DNA of 64,000 bases from Polyangiaceae bacterium (GTDB taxonomy: Bacteria > Myxococcota_A > Polyangia > Polyangiales > Polyangiaceae): positions 248,001-312,000 of the forward strand of contig JADJXL010000015.1 in assembly GCA_016715885.1 (NCBI GenBank). Reading direction: 5' to 3'. The notes beneath the pieces were generated by a model. The model was not told the origin of the DNA, searched no databases, and saw only the letters and a list, made by a program, of their open reading frames with translations. The position numbers were made by a program, and so were the translations under genes. Shown piece by piece: positions 44,877 to 54,006 of this stretch (its first letter is position 1; every line of letters begins with the position of its first letter).

Positions 44877-46424
44877 CTAAAACCGGAACGTTGCGCCGAG
44901 CGCCACTTCATCGAGGCTCGACGTCAATTTTCCGCCGTTGATGTTGTGCACCGTGCGATACCCCGTCGTGGCATCACCGGACAAACCTTTGAGCTTCCCA
45001 TTGCCACCATTGTCGAATGTTTCGAAAAACGTGTGCTGATAGGCAAGCGACACGTCGAATCGCCCAAGGCGCACGGTGGCTCCAGCATTGACGCCCACGC
45101 GGTAGCCCAAGTGAAAATCGGTATTGAGGTATTCGGGATCTTGCCCGTTGGTCTCGAACCATGCACCCGCGCGCGCCGCCAAGAACCCCGGAATGAAGAC
45201 GTAATCACCGCCGAGTCGCGCGCCGAATACGTTTTTCCATTTATGCGGAATGTCGGCGTTTTCAGGCACGTAACCGGGCGTGCCATTCACGCGAATGCCG
45301 GGCTCGAAGCGGACTTCCATGTTGTCCACGACGCTGTTGTGCGCGTACGTGAAATCGAGCTCGACGTCGAAACGATCATCGACGAGGGTATCTCGAACCT
45401 TGCGCCCGACTTTCGGGACGAGCGAGCCTTGTTTTTGCGGACTATGGTATCGAAAGCCAAACCTTGCCGTGAAAGGCACGTTGAGCTTGACGGAGCCAGC
45501 ATCGTCGCGATTGGTGATGTTGCAATCCGCGGCAACGCCCGCGCATGGCGCGTCGTTTTTCGTGCCGCCCGATTTCCAATAGAGCGATTCGAGCTGCACC
45601 GTGGACCGTGCCGATACGGCATCTTGCCAGCGCACTTGCGCGCCCAAATCGAGCCGCTTGTGCGGTGATGCGAGGACACCTACGACGAAACCGGGAATGA
45701 ATCCGTCGACGGCCGACAACGAAGCTCGCACTTCTTGATTGCCTGCAAAGTCGTCATTGGCCACTTGCGACGTGGATTCGCTGAAGTTTACGAATTTGAC
45801 CGATGCGACACCCCAAATGAATCCGGCGCCAATGCTGAGCCAATCTTTGATGGCGTAACTCACGCTCACCGTCGGATTGATGAGCAGCGATTCCTGCTCG
45901 ACGAGCATGAATCGATTGGGCGCCGGCTGGGTCGTGGAGAGACCGAGCTGATTGGTATACGAAACGGATTCTGGCCACGAGACGTTGCCGACCCCGTGCG
46001 GGCCCAGCACCGCAATGCCGACGGCGAACCGATCGGAAATGCGGAAGTTTGCGGCGATTTGAGGGTTCGGAAACGGCGTCATGTCGGCGCAAACGGGGTC
46101 TTCCGGACCTCCCGGAGCACCGGGGCCCGGGAGGGATGCGCCTGGCGATACGGGGCTGCCGTCGGGATTACGCCGCGAAAAGCAGCGGTTCGAGAACATC
46201 AAGTGCGCCCCGATGAACACCCCGGATTTTTGATGGGCGAGCCCTGCCGGATTGAACACCGTGGCGAGCGGATCGTCGGCGCGGGCCACGTACGTCGCTC
46301 CGCGACCGACTTGGATGACACCGCTATCGGGAGAATCGAGGCCCGAAGAAGCGAACGCCGAATTCGCAAATCCAAGGCCGAGCGATGCCACGGCCGCGCC
46401 AATTACGATCCGCTTTGCACCCAT
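44877..46424 (-). CDS. FadL/OmpP1/TodX-family outer-membrane transporter
   Basis: The 515-residue protein has a cleavable signal peptide (VIGAAVASLGLGFANSAFA) and then the FadL start GRGATYVARADDPLATVFNPAGLA, which includes the NPAG motif of the N-terminal hatch. Alternating strands and a final Phe (TFRF) are typical of outer-membrane beta-barrels. It probably takes up long-chain fatty acids or other hydrophobic compounds. Start 46424 is chosen for the signal peptide. It lies 19 bases after the MXAN_5187-like gene and is likely co-transcribed. Confidence 0.88.
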   Translation of the reverse strand: MGAKRIVIGAAVASLGLGFANSAFASSGLDSPDSGVIQVGRGATYVARADDPLATVFNPAGLAHQKSGVFIGAHLMFSNRCFSRRNPDGSPVSPGASLPGPGAPGGPEDPVCADMTPFPNPQIAANFRISDRFAVGIAVLGPHGVGNVSWPESVSYTNQLGLSTTQPAPNRFMLVEQESLLINPTVSVSYAIKDWLSIGAGFIWGVASVKFVNFSESTSQVANDDFAGNQEVRASLSAVDGFIPGFVVGVLASPHKRLDLGAQVRWQDAVSARSTVQLESLYWKSGGTKNDAPCAGVAADCNITNRDDAGSVKLNVPFTARFGFRYHSPQKQGSLVPKVGRKVRDTLVDDRFDVELDFTYAHNSVVDNMEVRFEPGIRVNGTPGYVPENADIPHKWKNVFGARLGGDYVFIPGFLAARAGAWFETNGQDPEYLNTDFHLGYRVGVNAGATVRLGRFDVSLAYQHTFFETFDNGGNGKLKGLSGDATTGYRTVHNINGGKLTSSLDEVALGATFRF

Positions 46425-46443
46425 GTTCTGCACCTTCACCCAA

Positions 46444-48096
46444 TTACGACTTATTGGCCGGCGTCGCTTTGAGCGCCGCTTTGCCTTCCTTGACGTACAC
46501 CGTGAATTTGACGCCCGTAGCTCCGCGCTGCACGAGGGCATCTTTGTTACGCTGCAGCGTCGTCTTGAATTTCTCGAATGTCATTCCTGCCGTCGGTTCG
46601 CCGCATTGCTCTTTCGTGGCCAGGAATTGCTCGAATACGCCCTTCCATTCGGTCTCTTCGTCGACCACGGCAGCCGCAGCTTCGGGAGCCGCTTCGGCCG
46701 CATTCGACTTCGGCAGCGGCGGCGGAGGCTTGCGCGCACTCGGCGCCCCACCTGCATCGGCAGCAGCCGGCGCTTCGGCCTCTTCCCCAGGCTTGGCCTT
46801 GGGCTTCGGCAGCGCTTTGGGCTGAGGCAATGGCTTGGGCCCGACGCCCGCGGGCACCGGGATGGCATTCGATGACGTTTCCGTCGAGCCAGGAACGGCA
46901 AAAGCGCTCATGGTCGGGGCCGCAGGAATGGGCCCGAGCACTTGTTCGAGGTCTGCAGCACGGCGCGGAGCACCGCCTTTGGCGGCGATCTTGTCGATAC
47001 CGTCGTTGATATCGGACGCGATTTTCTTGTACGCTCCGCGGAATTTGCTTGGCGCCAGAATGTCGACTTCGCCTTTGGCCAAACGAATGGCTTCTTTGCC
47101 GAACGTCGACATCGGTTTCGTGTGCTCGAATACGGTGAACACGATGCCCGCCGCTGCGAGCAAGAAGACGACGCCAATGATGATGGGCGTGGGGACCTTT
47201 TTCTTGTCGATGTCGTCCGCTTTGTTCAAAAAGTCCATGGGGGATTCGACGGCGACCGCGAGGCGACCGACGGCATATCCCGCATTGAGGTCCCAGCTTT
47301 CGCCGGGCATACGCGCGTACACGACGCCCAAATGGGCACCGATGACACGCGGCTCGCTGCGGCCCTTCTCCTGATAATCTTTGTTGTTGTCGAGCTGCTT
47401 CAGGTCTTGCGTAATGAGGTCGAGGTTTGCCTTGTCGAACCCTTCGGGCCCCCAGGATGCGACGCGCGCGCCGTCGGCATAGAATCCAACGGCTGCACCG
47501 GTGCGTTTTGAAACGTTCTGAGCAAACTTGTCGTCGACGTATTTGGCGCCGATGACCGCGCCCACCGGTTCGCCATTCACTTCGGCTTCGACCGGACGCG
47601 CGACGACGCGAAGAATGCGGCCTTTCCAAATCCAGCCGTCGTCACGAATCCAGCCGTGAAGGGCGTCGGCCACGAGGGGATAACCGCCAAGCTCCCAATC
47701 CTCGGAATGGATGATGCCCACGGCGGCGATCACGCGACCATTGCCATCGACGGCCCAGAGGGCATCGAATTGCAGGTCCGTGGGCACTTCATTGGCGAGT
47801 TTCGCGAGCGCCTTGTTGGCCGCATCGCGAGCGTCACGGGGGATTTTCGCTTCGGGCGTTGTTTTTTGGAGCTGCGCGCGCAGATCGGGCGACAGTGCAA
47901 TGGGGATCAGCGCGCTGGATCGATTACGCGCGTCATCCTTCAAGTACCATCCCACGGCGCTCGAATCGGCCGCCAGAGATTCGCTCATGGCGCGAACACC
48001 GGCCCGATTGTACATCTGAGCCGCGAGCACCAACGTGAATACCGCAACGCCCAGCGTAATGGCCAGAGCGAGATACCAAAAACGCGACAGAATCAT
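46444..48096 (-). CDS. MXAN_5187-like membrane protein
   Basis: The 550-residue protein has an N-terminal transmembrane helix (LALAITLGVAVFTLVLAA), an extracytoplasmic sensor-like domain of about 250 residues with WAVDGNGRVIAAVG, and a second helix (IIIGVVFLLAAAGIVFTVF). A cytoplasmic Pro/Ala-rich linker and a C-terminal domain follow: VFEQFLATKEQCGEPTAGMTFEKFKTTLQRN and VKFTVYVKEGKAALKATP. I recognise this C-terminus from Myxococcus MXAN_5187-family proteins; function unknown. The topology resembles receptors but there is no signalling domain. GGAGG precedes ATG 48096. Confidence 0.68.
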   Translation of the reverse strand: MILSRFWYLALAITLGVAVFTLVLAAQMYNRAGVRAMSESLAADSSAVGWYLKDDARNRSSALIPIALSPDLRAQLQKTTPEAKIPRDARDAANKALAKLANEVPTDLQFDALWAVDGNGRVIAAVGIIHSEDWELGGYPLVADALHGWIRDDGWIWKGRILRVVARPVEAEVNGEPVGAVIGAKYVDDKFAQNVSKRTGAAVGFYADGARVASWGPEGFDKANLDLITQDLKQLDNNKDYQEKGRSEPRVIGAHLGVVYARMPGESWDLNAGYAVGRLAVAVESPMDFLNKADDIDKKKVPTPIIIGVVFLLAAAGIVFTVFEHTKPMSTFGKEAIRLAKGEVDILAPSKFRGAYKKIASDINDGIDKIAAKGGAPRRAADLEQVLGPIPAAPTMSAFAVPGSTETSSNAIPVPAGVGPKPLPQPKALPKPKAKPGEEAEAPAAADAGGAPSARKPPPPLPKSNAAEAAPEAAAAVVDEETEWKGVFEQFLATKEQCGEPTAGMTFEKFKTTLQRNKDALVQRGATGVKFTVYVKEGKAALKATPANKS

Positions 48097-48115
48097 CGAC
48101 TCGCCTCCGCCTCGA

Positions 48116-48874
48116 TCACTTTCCGTCACTGACGACGAGCGGCGCTCTCAGCGGCTGCTCGGCAGGGAATGGGGTAATCGCCACTTCGAGCTCCTGCCCC
48201 ACGGGCTCGCCATTGTAATACGCTCGCAATTTATGCGTTCCGGGCTCGAGATCGATGGCGAATTCGCCTTTGCGATCCGGATATGTCGACGCCATCGCCC
48301 GAGGTTCGACGACGACCCACGATCGAATGCTTGGCGAAAGCTCGTCACGAATTTCATATTTCCCGGGCCCCGGCGGCGTCCACGAGCGGCTCTTCGTCGT
48401 GCCCAATTCGACCGGTGCGAGGCCTTTGTTGCCGGTATCGTAAATTTTGTGCGGGAATGGATCTTTGTTTTCGAACTGAATGACTTGCCCTTCGGGAACG
48501 ACGATGGTGACCGGCGTCGTCCGTCCTCCGGCAATGGTCACTGAAACGGGCACTTTTTGCGCCGTGCCTTTTTCACCGAGCACCACGATCGCAAGCTCTT
48601 TGGGCAGGTGCCCGCGCAGCGTGCGTACGTCGGGACGCACCGTGGGCGAAGGTTCGCGAAACGTGTATCGGTGGGCGTTGGGATCCTTTGCTTCGGACCA
48701 AACGGGGTTCAAAAGTTTTTCGGCGCCACTTAGTTTGCCCTTGGCCGTGACGGCGAACGCCACACCGGGCACCAGGGCGATCGCGAGTGCGATCCCGACG
48801 TGGCGAAGAACAGCGCCAAAACGGCGCGAACCAGGCTCTCGAGCCTTGGAAACCAACGAGTCGTACGTCTCCAT
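48116..48874 (-). CDS. Secreted/anchored protein with cupredoxin-like domain
   Basis: The 252-residue protein has a hydrophobic segment (GIALAIALVPGVAFAV) after about 25 residues. A region VTIVVPEGQVIQFENKDPFPHKIYDT resembles cupredoxin folds but lacks a full copper ligand set. The C-terminus has a DRKGEFAIDLEPGTHKLRAYYNG strand pattern as in carboxypeptidase-regulatory domains. It begins the three-gene unit with the MXAN_5187-like and FadL genes, 19 bases before the next start. ATG 48874 is used; upstream sequence is Pro-rich and not signal-like. Confidence 0.62.
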   Translation of the reverse strand: METYDSLVSKAREPGSRRFGAVLRHVGIALAIALVPGVAFAVTAKGKLSGAEKLLNPVWSEAKDPNAHRYTFREPSPTVRPDVRTLRGHLPKELAIVVLGEKGTAQKVPVSVTIAGGRTTPVTIVVPEGQVIQFENKDPFPHKIYDTGNKGLAPVELGTTKSRSWTPPGPGKYEIRDELSPSIRSWVVVEPRAMASTYPDRKGEFAIDLEPGTHKLRAYYNGEPVGQELEVAITPFPAEQPLRAPLVVSDGK

Positions 48875-48936
48875 GGGAAGGGGGAAGCTACCGGAATGAC
48901 CGGGCAAGCGGAAAAAAATCTACCCGTCCCACGGCG

Positions 48937-48965
48937 AAAAAAAGAGCCCGACGTGTGCCGGGCTC
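48937..48965 (-). terminator. Rho-independent terminator of the 6S RNA gene
   Basis: On the minus strand, GAGCCCG and CGGGCTC form a 7-bp stem (48944-48965) followed at once by seven T (48937-48943). It comes just after the 3' end of the 6S RNA. Confidence 0.8.
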
Positions 48966-48969
48966 GAAA

Positions 48970-49163
48970 AGCGTTCCTACCGCCAGAAACGTGGGCCGAT
49001 TGAACTGAACCCCTAGCTTGCGCTAGGTGGGTGCCCGATGTGCCGTTTTAGGCTTCCCGGTCGCTATGCCGGGCTTGCACACCACGACAACTGGTGGGCC
49101 CCTGGTTCAATGCTTACTCGGGATTCAATATTCAATCACCTCACAGAGACCAGCAGAGGGAAC
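48970..49163 (-). ncRNA. ssrS: 6S RNA (ssrS)
   Basis: 6S RNA binds the sigma-70 RNA polymerase holoenzyme and slows transcription in stationary phase. The minus strand carries a region close to E. coli 6S: GGTGTGCA then CCGGCATAGCGACCGG, GAAGCCTAAAAC, GGCACATCGGGCACCCACCT and GGGGTTCA. Ends pair as GTTCC (5', about 49163) with GGAAC (3', about 48975), leaving a long internal-bubble hairpin of about 194 bases, near the normal size of 185. A strong promoter and a terminator flank it. Adjacent ygfA, common in gammaproteobacteria, is missing. This is recognition by eye; a covariance search would settle it. Confidence 0.82.
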
Positions 49164-49169
49164 AGGCCC

Positions 49170-49197
49170 ATTCTAACGGAGTGGGCCCGCGGGTCAA
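49170..49197 (-). promoter_or_regulatory. Sigma-70 promoter of the 6S RNA gene
   Basis: Minus strand TTGACC (49192-49197), 16 bases, TAGAAT (49170-49175). The start site predicted seven bases on is 49163, where the RNA closing stem begins. Confidence 0.72.
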
Positions 49198-49305
49198 TCG
49201 GAGCTTGGTTGGAGCCAGGCCTGGAGTTGAGAGCTCGCTTCGCGCGCGTGGGACGCGCGCTACGCGAGGTCAGTCACGATGGGGGGCTCGCAGGCGGCTC
49301 TATAA

Positions 49306-49330
49306 GTCTTTTGGGCTTCGCCCAAAAGAC
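49306..49330. terminator. Hairpin, possible terminator of mpl or barrier
   Basis: GTCTTTTGGG pairs with CCCAAAAGAC around CTTCG, a 10-bp stem. It is 50 bases after the mpl stop on the minus strand. The downstream sequence is not T-rich, so efficiency as a rho-independent terminator is doubtful. The remaining sequence between 49198 and 49379 shows nothing else. Confidence 0.4.
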
Positions 49331-49379
49331 GAGCCGACTGCTCTGCCCCCCATACCCCCGGGGACAAACCGGAGCCGGG

Positions 49380-50849
49380 TCATTTCTCGAGCGCCGTCCG
49401 AAGCTTGTCGTAGATGCCCCCGAACGCTCCGTTCGACATGAGCACCACGGTGTCCCCAGACGTCGCTTCCTTGGCGATCAAATCAATGATCGCCTCCACC
49501 GACGAAGCCGCCGTCGCTTTCGTGCCAGCCGCCGAAAGCGTCGCCACGAGCGCCTGCAAATCGAGACGTTCCGATGGCGCGATCTCGCTGCGACCAAGCG
49601 GCGCGAACACCACACGATCCGCAGCTCCAAACGCCCGCGCGTAGTCGTGCTGATGAAGCGCTCGACACGCCGTCGCGCTTCGCGGCTCGAAAACAGCCCA
49701 CATCGTGCCTTGGGGATGCTTCGCGCGCATCGCACGCAGCGTTTCGTCCACTGCCGTCGGATGATGCGCAAAGTCGTCGTAGACGCGAACTCCGCGCACT
49801 TCGTAGAGCAAATCCTGCCTACGCCGTATCCCCTTGAACGTCGCGAGCGCTCCAAACAACGTGGACAACTTCGCGCCGTATCCCTGCGCCGCTGCAGCCA
49901 CCGCCGCAAGCGCGTTGCGCACGTTGTGCCGCCCCGGAATCGCCATCGCGGCCCGTCCCGCATAGACGCCCCCTGCGTACACGTCGAACGATTGCCCCTC
50001 CTCCGACACCTCCGCCGGCGCCGCGAGCCAATGCGGCGGCACTCCATGCGTGTCGTCACCTTCGAGCGCAAAGTAGGCCACTTCCGCACGCGCCGCGCTC
50101 TCTACCACCTCCACCACCCGCTTGTCCGCAGCCGATGCGACGATGAGACCACTCTCCGGAATCCGCTCGACAAACCCACGAAACGCCGCGATGTACGATG
50201 GTTCGTCCGGGTAGATGTCCACGTGATCGTGCTCGATCGACGTCACGATCCCCACCTCAGGACGGTAATGCCAAAACTTCGGTGTTTTCTCGAAAAACGC
50301 CGTGTCGTACTCGTCCCCCTCCACGACGAACGGAGTGTTCCGCTTGGACAAACCATCGGTCGTCACGAGCGGCAGGCGCCCTGGACGCGCCGCTTCTCCA
50401 GGCAATCGAAAACTCTGATCGAAATTTTTCGGCAGCCCACCAATCAGAAACCCTGGATCCCGCCCTGCTTCGTGCAAAAGCCACGCCGCAAGAGCGCTCG
50501 TCGTCGTCTTCCCATGCGTCCCTGCCACGACGAGCGGCGAGCGATGCGCGAGCAAGTGATCGGCAAGCGCCTGCGGCATGCTCTTCGTCGCAATGCCTCC
50601 ATCGATGGCTGCCCGCGCCTCCGGATTCGTTGGACGACAAACGTTTCCGACGATGACGAGATCGGGCCTCGGCACGAGGTGCTTCGGATCGAAGCCCTCC
50701 ATGAGACGAATGCCCCAGCGCTCCAAAGCGGGGCCCATGGGAGGGTAAAACGCGACATCCGAACCGGACACGACGTGCCCACTTGCCTTGAAAAGCCCGG
50801 CAAGCGCGCCCATTCCCGTCCCGGCAACACCTACGAAGTGCACGTGCAT
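49380..50849 (-). CDS. mpl: UDP-N-acetylmuramate:L-Ala-gamma-D-Glu-meso-DAP ligase (Mpl)
   Basis: The 489-residue Mur ligase attaches recycled tripeptide to UDP-MurNAc in peptidoglycan recycling. It has the N-terminal VHFVGVAGTGMGALAGLFKASGHVVSGSD, the P-loop VVAGTHGKTTTSALAAW, EGDEYDTAFFEKTPKFWHY and the DDFAHHPTAV motif. The last three distinguish Mpl from MurC. ATG 50849 fits the family start. Confidence 0.92.
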   Translation of the reverse strand: MHVHFVGVAGTGMGALAGLFKASGHVVSGSDVAFYPPMGPALERWGIRLMEGFDPKHLVPRPDLVIVGNVCRPTNPEARAAIDGGIATKSMPQALADHLLAHRSPLVVAGTHGKTTTSALAAWLLHEAGRDPGFLIGGLPKNFDQSFRLPGEAARPGRLPLVTTDGLSKRNTPFVVEGDEYDTAFFEKTPKFWHYRPEVGIVTSIEHDHVDIYPDEPSYIAAFRGFVERIPESGLIVASAADKRVVEVVESAARAEVAYFALEGDDTHGVPPHWLAAPAEVSEEGQSFDVYAGGVYAGRAAMAIPGRHNVRNALAAVAAAAQGYGAKLSTLFGALATFKGIRRRQDLLYEVRGVRVYDDFAHHPTAVDETLRAMRAKHPQGTMWAVFEPRSATACRALHQHDYARAFGAADRVVFAPLGRSEIAPSERLDLQALVATLSAAGTKATAASSVEAIIDLIAKEATSGDTVVLMSNGAFGGIYDKLRTALEK

Positions 50850-50944
50850 GGGGGCCGAGCATGACACAGCCAACCGGTTTGCTCGAACGACCAGCGAAAA
50901 ACCGATGCTTGCGTTGGACTGCACGTTCCGATGAAATGCCGTCC

Positions 50945-51295
50945 ATGAAGAACCTGTCCCGCTCGCTGGCCGTCCCCTTCGTCGCTCTCGCCCTTCTCGC
51001 ATTCGCTTGCGGCAAACCCAAGCAGTCGGAAGTGCCCGACGCAGACAAAGACATGGCCGGGCCGGACATGGCCGCCGATGAACCCGCGGCAAAACCCGCC
51101 GAGGCCGACGAGAAACCCGCCACGAACGAAGACCTGCGCGCAAAGTGTTGTGCCACCTGTAAAGAAGGCCTCGCGGCAGATCGATCAGGCTCCGCCCCCG
51201 ACCAAATCCCCTGCTCCGACTACACGGACAAATTGAGCCCCTGGTGCCTCGAATTCTTCCGCGCAAATCCGACGAAAGCTTCCGAGTGTCAGTAG
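50945..51295 (+). CDS. Small Cys-rich lipoprotein
   Basis: The 116-residue protein has a signal peptide with lipobox LLAFAC, an Asp/Ala/Pro/Lys-rich linker (to about residue 65) and a C-terminal part with paired Cys (KCCATCKEG) and two further Cys, likely disulfides. No family is recognised. ATG 50945 starts the signal peptide; ATG 50936 is also possible. It is divergent from mpl. Confidence 0.65.
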   Translation: MKNLSRSLAVPFVALALLAFACGKPKQSEVPDADKDMAGPDMAADEPAAKPAEADEKPATNEDLRAKCCATCKEGLAADRSGSAPDQIPCSDYTDKLSPWCLEFFRANPTKASECQ

Positions 51296-51394
51296 TTTGA
51301 AGTCGAGCCAAGATTTCGACGCGCGCTGCGGGAGCCCCCCGGAATAACGGCTGTACCCAAGGCGCATGCGGGTGATCGTGTACACTGCTCACCT

Positions 51395-52006
51395 ATGGCG
51401 CGAGCTTCCCGTCCCCCCGGTTTCGACATGTCCTACCGCCCGGAGGCCACCGTGTCTTTCGGCCCACCGCTGAAAGAACGGCTTCCGTGGTTCGCCTATT
51501 TCGTCTTCGCACTCGGCATCGTGGGCCTCATCGTTTACGGCCAAAATGCCCCGACCAACTCGACGCTCTTCCGCTACGTCGTCGAAGAAGACCGACATCG
51601 CCTCGTGCCTGCGAGCGTCTGCGCAATCATCCTGTTTTGCAGCGCTTTGGCCGGCATGCTGCGTGACCAAATGCGCGGCGTCGTGATTCGTCCGGAAGGC
51701 GTGGAGCTTCGTGAGCTGCTCTCGTTCGGCATCCCGCGCGTCAGGCGATGGACCTGGGCACAAATCGACCGCATGCGTTTGCCCACGGCCGACGGAACGA
51801 ACACCGACAACCCCATCCTGCGTGGCGACATCACCCTCGATCTTTGGGACGGCTCGTCCTACCTCCTGCCCACCGTCAACAACCCCCTCGGCCTCGCGTT
51901 GGTCCTGGAACGCGTCGCCCTCGCCCGCTCCATCCCCATCGAAGGCGGCACGGGCATGCTCGACGACCTCAGCAACGTGTCGCGACGCAACGCAGCCGCC
52001 GGGTGA
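51395..52006 (+). CDS. Hypothetical membrane protein, PH-like domain
   Basis: The 203-residue protein has two hydrophobic segments (WFAYFVFALGIVGLIVYG and VCAIILFCSALAGML). A region with MRGVVIRPEGVELRELLSFGIPRVRRWTWAQIDRMRL follows, typical of bacterial PH-like domains attached to membranes. Function is unknown. It is 42 bases before apbE on the same strand. Confidence 0.62.
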   Translation: MARASRPPGFDMSYRPEATVSFGPPLKERLPWFAYFVFALGIVGLIVYGQNAPTNSTLFRYVVEEDRHRLVPASVCAIILFCSALAGMLRDQMRGVVIRPEGVELRELLSFGIPRVRRWTWAQIDRMRLPTADGTNTDNPILRGDITLDLWDGSSYLLPTVNNPLGLALVLERVALARSIPIEGGTGMLDDLSNVSRRNAAAG

Positions 52007-52048
52007 TTCGCTAAGCTCTCTGCCCGACAGGCAAGCATCGGAGCAGAA

Positions 52049-53149
52049 GTGAAGCGACTTTTCCTCTTCGCAGCAGCGTGCACCTCGGCCCTCGTGACCT
52101 GCGACAAACAAACTCCTCCCGAACCCGAACCCGCCCCTCGCGCATCATCGGAAGCCGCGCGTCCACCTCCTTTCGAGCCCAAAAAGGTGACGCTCGAAGA
52201 CAAAGCCATGGGCACGCACGTCGTGATGACCACGTACACGACGCGCACGCTGGACGAACGCACCCTGCGATCGAAGCTCGAAAAAGCTCTCGCCGAAATC
52301 CGACGCCTCGAAAACCTCATGACCACCTGGCGAGACGACAGCGAGATCTCGAAGGTGAATCAAGCGGCCGGCAAGCAGCCCGTAACCGTTTCACCTGAAA
52401 CATTCGAAGTCATCGACCGCAGTTTGTCCGTCGCCAAACGATCCGAAGGCGTCTTCGACATCTCGTTCGAAGCGATGCGTGATCTCTGGCGTTTCGACGA
52501 AAACAAGGTCGAAGAAGTCCCGTCGCAAGATGCGATCGACAAAGGCCGCGCCCTCATCGACTACCGAAAGATCCTCACCGACAAAGACAAACGCACGGTT
52601 TTTTTAGAAAAACAGGGCATGCGCATCAGCCTCGGCGGCATCGCCAAAGGCTACGGCGTCGACGCTGCCTCGAAGGTGCTCTCTGCCGAAGGTTTGACCT
52701 CGTACTATATTCAAGCGGGCGGAGATCTCTATGTACGCGGCAAGAAGCCCGATGGATCCGCCTACCGCGTTGGCGTGCGTGACCCTCGAGGGTCCGGGCC
52801 GAGCGATTACTTCGCGATGATCGACGTGACCGATCACGCCTTTTCCACGGCCGGCGATTACGAACGATCCTTCATCAAGGATGGCAAACGGTGGCATCAC
52901 ATCATCGACCCTCGATCGGGCTACCCTGCACGCGCGAGCCGCAGCGTGACCGTCTGGGCGAAGGATGCCTTCACGGCCGACGGCATCGACGATGCCATCT
53001 TCATCCTCGGCCCGGAAAAGGGCCTGGCCATATGCGAAGAGCTCGACGATTGCGGCGCCGTCGTCGTGGACGCGAAGAACAAGGTTTGGATTTCCAAACG
53101 TCTCGAGAGCAAAATACAAATGCTTCGAGATCCAACGGACGGGACCTGA
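52049..53149 (+). CDS. apbE: FAD:protein FMN transferase (ApbE)
   Basis: The 366-residue enzyme attaches FMN to a Thr of target proteins in the periplasm. Its signal sequence ends in a weak lipobox (LVTC, Cys18). Family motifs: MGTHVVMTTY near the start, MRISLGGIAKGYGVD, YYIQAGGDLYVRG, HAFSTAGDYERSF and HIIDPRSGYPA. Mg ligands are expected in the DAFTADGIDDA segment. No obvious flavoprotein target (RnfG or NqrC) is in the window. GTG 52049 is the start. Confidence 0.92.
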   Translation: MKRLFLFAAACTSALVTCDKQTPPEPEPAPRASSEAARPPPFEPKKVTLEDKAMGTHVVMTTYTTRTLDERTLRSKLEKALAEIRRLENLMTTWRDDSEISKVNQAAGKQPVTVSPETFEVIDRSLSVAKRSEGVFDISFEAMRDLWRFDENKVEEVPSQDAIDKGRALIDYRKILTDKDKRTVFLEKQGMRISLGGIAKGYGVDAASKVLSAEGLTSYYIQAGGDLYVRGKKPDGSAYRVGVRDPRGSGPSDYFAMIDVTDHAFSTAGDYERSFIKDGKRWHHIIDPRSGYPARASRSVTVWAKDAFTADGIDDAIFILGPEKGLAICEELDDCGAVVVDAKNKVWISKRLESKIQMLRDPTDGT

Positions 53150-53151
53150 GC

Positions 53152-53943
53152 TCAGATCCCCTTGAAGACGGGGCGGCGCTTTTCGGCGAACGCTCGGAGT
53201 GCTTCGAGGCGGTCTTCGCTGCGCAGCGTTTCGTCGTAGTAGACGCGTTCGAGCTCGAGGCCGCGTTCGAGCGCCACGTCGAACGACGCGTCGATCGCCT
53301 CGAGCGCTGCGCGTTGTGCAATCGGAGCGCCATTGGCGACGGGTTCGATCCACGCGATGGTGTCTTCGAGGACGGGCGTGTCGAGCGGCGAGATACGGTT
53401 GATGAGGCCCCAGGACAAAGCTTCCGCCGCGCCGAATCGACGACCGAGCAGGATCATTTGCTTGGCTCTCGCTTCGCCCACGATCCGCGGCAAGCGCTGC
53501 GTCCCGCCGGCACCCGGAATGATGCCGAGCGTCGTTTCGGGGAGCGCCAGCTCGGCGTGCGGAGCGGCAACGCGCATGTCGCAAATGAGCGCCAGCTCGA
53601 GACCACCACCAAACGCAACGCCGTTGATCGCAGCGATGACAGGCTTGGGACTGTGGTCGAGGACGGCGAGCTCGGTTCGGTAAAGACCAACCTGCTTGCG
53701 GACCTCGTCGGAGCTCATGCCTTGACGCTCTTTCAGATCCGCGCCCGCACAGAACGCCTTGTCACCCGCACCGGTCAGGATGATGGCGCGAATGGCGGGA
53801 TCGTTCACGAGCTCCTTGCCTAGGCGACCAAGCGCATACAGCGTCTCGCGGCTGAGCGCGTTGCGACGATCGGCTCGATCGATGACGAGGACGCCGACGG
53901 CCCCTCGGCGCTCGATTTTTACGGGGAAGGTTTCTTCGGACAT
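53152..53943 (-). CDS. Enoyl-CoA hydratase/isomerase family protein
   Basis: The 263-residue enzyme belongs to the crotonase family. It has GDKAFCAGADLKER (oxyanion hole), INGVAFGGGLELALICD and LALPETTLGIIPGAGGTQRLPR, with both catalytic Glu present. It probably hydrates 2-enoyl-CoA in fatty-acid or related degradation. The gene is tail-to-tail with apbE, 2 bases apart. Confidence 0.92.
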   Translation of the reverse strand: MSEETFPVKIERRGAVGVLVIDRADRRNALSRETLYALGRLGKELVNDPAIRAIILTGAGDKAFCAGADLKERQGMSSDEVRKQVGLYRTELAVLDHSPKPVIAAINGVAFGGGLELALICDMRVAAPHAELALPETTLGIIPGAGGTQRLPRIVGEARAKQMILLGRRFGAAEALSWGLINRISPLDTPVLEDTIAWIEPVANGAPIAQRAALEAIDASFDVALERGLELERVYYDETLRSEDRLEALRAFAEKRRPVFKGI

Positions 53944-54006
53944 GCGCACCCCGTAGCGAAGACGGCTGCGCGCGCAAAGTGTCTTGTGCGATGCTCGCGA
54001 AGCATC

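Noticed and set aside
49038..50864. 608-residue plus-strand open frame
   Set aside because: Antisense to 6S RNA and mpl, with Arg/His-rich shadow composition.
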